In this document: positions 59,388 to 64,000 of the stretch, piece after piece
How positions within the stretch are numbered: position 1 is the stretch's first letter
Layout: each line of letters begins with the position of its first letter
Assembly (NCBI GenBank): GCA_950022295.1
Contig: OX465598.1
Span: 90,000,001-90,064,000 of the forward strand
Direction of reading: 5' to 3'
Source of the DNA: Bromus sterilis
Taxonomy: Eukaryota; Streptophyta; Magnoliopsida; Poales; Poaceae
DNA length: 64,000 nt
Notes under the pieces: generated by a model
The model's input: the letters and a program-made list of their open reading frames with translations, nothing else
Told to the model about the DNA's origin: nothing
Database searches by the model: none
Made by a program: the position numbers and the translations under genes

Positions 59388-61046
59388 TGATACGTTCCAA
59401 ACGTATCTATAATTTCTGCTTGCTCCATGCATGTTTTGTGTGATATTGCTATGATCTAGATACACTTTCATACAATTTTGATCATATTTGGACTAACTTA
59501 TTAACTCAGTGTACCACAGTGCCAGTTCCTGTTGTCTAATGTTTTTCTATTTCAATTTTCCCCCACATTAAAAGTGCACCAAAAATTCGGGAAAATCAGA
59601 TAAAAAATCAGCGCAACGGAAGCTTCCGGAACCCCGAAGGAGGGCCAGAGGGGCCCCACCTGGTGCCGAAACGGCCAGGTGGCGCGGCCTAGGGCTTGGC
59701 CACGCCACCAGGGCGCCTGGACCCCTGGTGGCCCCCCTGGCTGCCCCCTTCGCCTATATATTCTCCATGACGTGAAACTTCCGAGAAAATAACCCTTTTT
59801 CGTGAGCTCTCCTTGTTCCGCCGCCGCCGCGCTTCCAAGATTGGGAGCGCCAGCAGGCCTCTTCCCGGCACCCTGCCGGAGGGAGGATTGATCTCCGAGA
59901 GCTTCCCCTCCACTATGGACGCTTCCCGGATGATCTCTGAGTAGTCTACCTTGGACCATGGGTCCGTGAAAAGTAGCTATGTGATGTTCTCCTCCCCTCT
60001 TTGTTCTTCATGGTTTAGACCTCGTGAGCTGCCCTACATTATCGAGGCACATATGTAATTTTCTTCTTTTCTATGCTGAGTTTGCTAGGATCTGATGGAT
60101 TATGAGACTATGTTCAGTTTGTGATTGAGTAATATATTTGCTTCTTATCTTTTATATTTTTGTTCCTAAGTAATTCTTGCATGTTCCCCGTTGCTGTTTA
60201 TTGCTTTGGCCAAGTAGTAGGCAGTGACTCCAAGAGGGAGCGTTATGCTCGATTGTGGGTTCATGCCCCCTGATGACACGCTTGAGTGACAGAAACATGA
60301 GTCTAGGGATGTGTTGCTGCCACAAGGGGGAAACAACGGTTCTTGTATCCGCGGTTGCAAGGATTGTTTAATTTACGCAAAGTGCTTTTTAATGCAGTTG
60401 TTTGTTGCTTTGGGTTTACACTTTGGGTGGGGCTCGCAACTTAATACCAGCGAGATGTTCTGGATAGATATATCAAGGTGGATGATTAGTAGTAGATGCA
60501 GTTGGATTTTGGTCTACTTATTTTGGCGTACCGCCCATGCTTTTGAGCCTCGTTCTTTCTTTGTAGCATAGTTAGCATTGCGGTGAGTTTTTAATCCTGT
60601 CAATTTCCCAGCTGTGATTTGTTTACCTCGCATAACAGTCTTATCGTCTTTTGGGAGAGAGACATCACTAGTGAACATCACGGGACCCCGGTCCATATTC
60701 TCATCACTGTTTACACGCTCTTTTATTTTCCTTCTTTTACTTTCTAGCTGCTATCACCATTATCTTTTATCTCTTGCGTTTGAACCTTTGTGAACAGAAA
60801 GGCCGGAGAGATTGACAACCTCTCTATACTCGTTGGGAAGCAAAGTTACTTATGTCGTGTGCAGGTCCAGGTGAAGTAAACAACCTTGAGTTGTGAACGG
60901 CGCCATTGTTCACTTCACCACCTACTTATCACTACCAGAGTCCTACTGGTCGATACTCTCAACCTTGGTAACTTTGCCAAGGGAAACTTGCCGCTACTCT
61001 ACATATCAACCTTCCACTTGGGGTAACCAACGAGGAGAGAGTATCA
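59388..61046 (+). repeat. 5' LTR of element G
   Basis: 1659 bp, TGATACGTTCC to GAGTATCA. This is the only complete LTR of the F/G/H family in the window and the reference for fragments at 14846-16185, 29571-30405, 58568-59135 and 59136-59387. A TATATATTC stretch near 59754 is the likely TATA region. Confidence 0.88.
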
Positions 61047-61215
61047 AGCAAATTTCTGGCGCCGTTGCCGGGGACTCTGAGTGCTAAGATAGGGGAGTTG
61101 CACACTATCTTTTATCTTTGCTTTTTAGTATTGTTACTTTACCTTTCAGTTTTTATCTTTGTGTCCTATATCAAAAATCACAAAAAAATTATTTACCTTG
61201 CTAGTAGTTGTCATC

Positions 61216-62073
61216 ATGTCTGGTCCTTTTGCCTTTGTTTAGACAGAGGTTCTCACCTTTAAACAAAAAGGTGGTGAAAGTTTAAAAGATGCTTGGTATA
61301 GAATTAATTATTGTCAGAAAAGAGCCACCAAGAAGCAATCCACCACTATCCTGCTTAGAATTTTGTATGTTGGGATTACTCCTTGGAATAAGTTCATTTT
61401 AGATACTGCTATCAATGGGAATTTCCTATAAGCTCCAATATGGGAGTCTCTTAATGTTATTGAAAATCTTGTTGGAAATCTCCCTGTTGCTAGCATTCAA
61501 GAGGACATCACTCTAGTTCACATTATGAAAAAACTTGAAAAGATAGAACTAGAAATACCAAGCATAAGTAGGATAAATGAGTTGGATTGCAAGATTCAAG
61601 GGGATTTAAATATACTTGATAGCTCTATGCATAAAATTATTAAAACTTTGGAGACCATCAAAGTCCATGACTTGGATCCTTCTAGGATAGATAAGATTGA
61701 GGAAATCATTGACACTTTGGGAAATACTTTCTCCTCAATCAAACCAAAAAAGGTAGAAACTCCGGCAAGGAAGGAACCTAAGTTCAATTATGTCCCTAAT
61801 GTTCCTCGACCTAAAAATAATCCACCCATTGCCAAAGAAGTTGAAACCGTGAAAACTTTGGAAGAAATACCCCTCTTGGATAAATTTATAAAATGAAACT
61901 CCAATTGATTTTCCGCCTTTTGGTTTTATCCCTAGAAGTATCTTTATTAGGCTTTTATTTGAAAGACCTCTTAAAACTAGTTGTACAATTGAAGAGCTTT
62001 TTGATGATCTTGATGATGGTTCGATTGATACAACATGATTCTTATTTTTGCTCTATGCCTAGCTTAAAGTCAT
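61216..62073 (+). pseudogene. Decayed gag-like gene of element G
   Basis: An ATG at 61216 is soon followed by a TAG. The frame is recognisable from ESLKDAWYRI onward (about 61280) with a stop at 61429-61431. The longest open part is 61525-61896, 123 codons, rich in Lys, Glu and Ile with coiled-coil character and a short Pro-rich stretch. Beyond 61896 only stop-ridden remnants reach the GGGAGGCAACCC tail motif. It is not the gag of F and H although the LTR and leader are shared. No enzymatic motif is present. I infer a structural gag of a non-autonomous subfamily. Confidence 0.6.
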
Positions 62074-62084
62074 AAAAGAAAGCG

Positions 62085-62400
62085 CTTGTTGGGAGGCAAC
62101 CCAAGATGTTAATATTTCTGTTCTTAGTGGTCTTGATGAGTGTTAATACTGTAGAAACATCATTGTATCTTTATTTTCAAGCTTTGTGCCAAGTTATAGC
62201 CTCTTATGATAAGGGAAACAAAAGTTGTGGCATTCTTTCCAGAAAACATGTCACAACTTTTGCTTCCCTTATCATTAGAGGCTATAACTTGGAACAAAGC
62301 ATGAAAATAAAGATACAATGATGTTGCTACAGTAGTAACAATCATCAAGACCACTAAAAACAGAAGTAAAAACATCTTCGGTTGCCTCCAAACAAACACT
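62085..62400. repeat. Imperfect palindrome joining elements G and H
   Basis: Left arm (about 62085-62232) and right arm (about 62245-62400) are near-exact reverse complements, including AAGATACAATGATGTT (right) against its complement on the left and the GGAGGCAACCC / GGTTGCCTCC pair. The spacer is about 12-22 bp around 62230-62250. Each arm is the 3' tail of an F-family element. Element F has only one such arm (27160-27330). Confidence 0.85.
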
Positions 62401-64000
62401 TTCTTTTACGCCTTTAAGCTAGGCATAAAGAAAAAGAAGAATCAAGTTTTATCAAGAGAGAGAGAATAGCTAGCCCGCGTAATGGACTCAAAAGGCAACT
62501 TGATTTTCTTTCTAGGGAAGTGTTCCATCCCCTTTTTGAAAGGGAATTGTAATTTTATATTCCTCTCTTTCATGTCAATAATGGCACCAAAGGTGCGAAG
62601 AAAAGGACGTCCCAAAATAATTGGACATAAAGGTTCACACTCTATATCCATAAATGTGAAATAAATGGGAACATAATTTTCATTGACAATGATAAGAACA
62701 TCGTCGATCTTCCCCAAAGGTTTCTTTACGGAAGAATCAACGAGACGAATACCAAAAGAACAAGGCTCAAATGGCTTCAATTCAAACATATCATACATTC
62801 TTTTAGGCATAACGGAGGTACTAGCTCCAACATCACATAAAGCATAGCAAGAGAAGTTATTCAATTTAATTTTAATCATAGGGTCCCAAACATCATCTAG
62901 ATTCCTAGGTATGGAGGCTTCTATTCTAAGCTTCTCCTCCTTAGCTTTGATGAGAGCATTAGTGATATGCTCCGTGAAGGAAAGATTTAGTGTGCTAGTG
63001 TGGGGGGTCTCTAGACATTTTATGTAACAAGCTAATAACTTCAGAGAGGGTACAACTATCAAAATCAATATCACTAGTATCAAAGGTGGTAGTGGTGTCA
63101 TCTAGGCTCACTTGTTTGAAACCCTCTATGTTCATATGAGTTTCTTCTTCTACGGTTGAGGTATTAGCATCACCATTAATAGGTCCAATGGGACTAGGAC
63201 TGTGTTGGGTGCTAATAGTTGGAGTGTCCTCAACGATTTGGATAGTAGCAACAGTTTGGTGTGTAGGAAGGCTCTTAATTCTATCCTCTTCCTCTTTTTA
63301 TCTAGCCCAACTTTCTTTAAGTTTAGCCATCATCCTAATATTTTCAATAATTTGGAATTGGATAACATTAATAGGAGTGGCCTTCCTCTCCTCCAGAGGA
63401 GAGGTTCTAATTTTAAGCATCTCAATATCAAGGGCTAAGCTATCTACCTTCAAAGAGAAATTATCTAATTTGGCTAATTTCTCTTCTACATTCTTGTTGA
63501 AAGCTTTTTGGGTAGTGATAAAGTCTCTAAGCATGCTTTCTAGTTCAAAAGTGGGGTTCTCTTTACTAGCATAAGTGTTGTTTTTCCCATAATTGGATGG
63601 AAATGGTCTAGGATTGCTAGCAAAATTACCCTTATAAGCATTGTTGTTGAAGTTGTTTCTAGCAATAAAGTTCACATATCCTTGTTCCTGAGCAACCAAA
63701 GAATTTAACGGAACATCATGAGGATCAATAGAGGGTTGCTTGGTAAGTAGAGACATAATCAAGTCAACTTTTTCATTTAGTGAGTTAATATCCTCGACAG
63801 AGTTTACCTTCCTACCCGTTGGAGTGCGTTCGGTGTGCCATTGGGAATATTTGGTCACCATCTCATCTAGGAGTTTTGTGGCAGAACCAAGTGTAGTTGA
63901 CATAAAGGTTCCTCCCGCGGCCGAATCTAACAGGTTCCGCGAGGTAAAGTTCAAGCCTGCATAAAAAGTCTGGATAACCATCCAGGTAGTCAAACCATGT
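62241..64000 (-). mobile_element. Element H: F-type non-autonomous element, minus strand, runs off the window
   Basis: On the minus strand: gag-protease followed by the same 3' tail as F, ending at the palindrome centre. Its 5' LTR would lie right of 64000. No 3' LTR is found. Confidence 0.82.
62442..64000 (-). pseudogene. gag: gag-protease of element H (5' end outside the window)
   Basis: Closely similar to the F protein: SAAGGTFMST, the Asn-rich segment, the coiled-coil tail, then protease with DVGASTSVMP (near 62830) and IILGRPFLR (near 62620), ending before the tail. A TAA near 63298-63300 replaces a GAA of F, and an extra G in a G run near 63002-63008 shifts the frame before protease. 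Protease is otherwise open for 219 codons. No reverse transcriptase or integrase follows. Confidence 0.83.

Larger units (their letters stand above)
59388..62240 (+). mobile_element. Element G: non-autonomous Athila-like element, plus strand, 5' part
   Basis: Complete 5' LTR (59388-61046), primer-binding site TGGCGCCGTTGCCGGGGA (61057-61074), a leader nearly the same as in F, a decayed gag and the start of the 3' tail. It ends at the centre of a palindrome beyond which the same tail runs in reverse (element H). GCAAT precedes it (59383-59387). No polymerase domains and no 3' LTR. Confidence 0.82.

Noticed and set aside
1..64000. CRISPR arrays, bacterial operons or other prokaryotic systems
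   Set aside because: All recognisable sequence is plant nuclear; the only short tandem array (13429-13852) is degenerate and inside a transposon.

Overview
The window is plant nuclear DNA, most likely from a large-genome Triticeae grass (wheat, Aegilops, rye or barley type). Almost all of it is nested LTR retrotransposons with long LTRs: a Copia element of BARE/Angela type, Athila-type Gypsy elements primed by a TGGCGCCGTTGCCGGGGA-like site, and chromovirus-type Gypsy elements primed by TGGTATCAGAGC. I see no intact host protein gene. The one conventional host gene is a complete U2 spliceosomal snRNA gene on the minus strand (6085-6280), with its own TATA box and upstream sequence element.

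Left part (1-16.4 kb). The 3' end of a Copia element and its 3' LTR (to 3404) are followed by a complete solo LTR with a GGTAC target duplication (3476-4759), a 1.3 kb stretch without recognisable repeats, and the U2 gene. A Cassandra-type LTR carrying 5S rRNA-derived sequence (6563-6616 plus 14677-14845) was split by a complete non-autonomous Athila-like element, A (6617-14671, TSD GTCCT). The 3' LTR of A was itself hit by a 1.1 kb insertion with a 9 bp duplication and an internal tandem repeat of about 45 bp. Two LTR fragments follow (14846-16447).

Middle (16.4-30.4 kb). Chromovirus-type element C has a 3.9 kb 5' LTR, a broken gag-pol and a truncated 3' LTR ending at 26858. It is fused to the truncated 3' side of F, a minus-strand non-autonomous Athila-like element coding only gag and protease.

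Right part (30.4-64 kb). Chromovirus-type element E is inserted in the 5' LTR of F. E runs LTR, internal, LTR, second partial internal region, ending in a deletion junction at about 58567. Element D (38957-51746, TSD CCTTT) is nested inside the integrase region of E and has two full 3.9 kb LTRs and a nearly open gag-pol frame. Beyond F lies an older LTR piece (J), then element G (plus strand) and element H (minus strand), relatives of F, joined tail to tail through a roughly 150 bp-armed palindrome at 62085-62400.

Order of events read from nesting: J, then F, then E, then D on the right; Cassandra, then A, then the 9 bp-TSD insertion on the left. The least expected patterns are exon-like coding islands inside the long LTRs of E, C and D, which in E keep reading frame across plausible splice sites; the exclusively C-to-T nonsense decay of E; the mirror-image coding palindrome between G and H; and a perfect hairpin just upstream of the polypurine tract in C, D and E.
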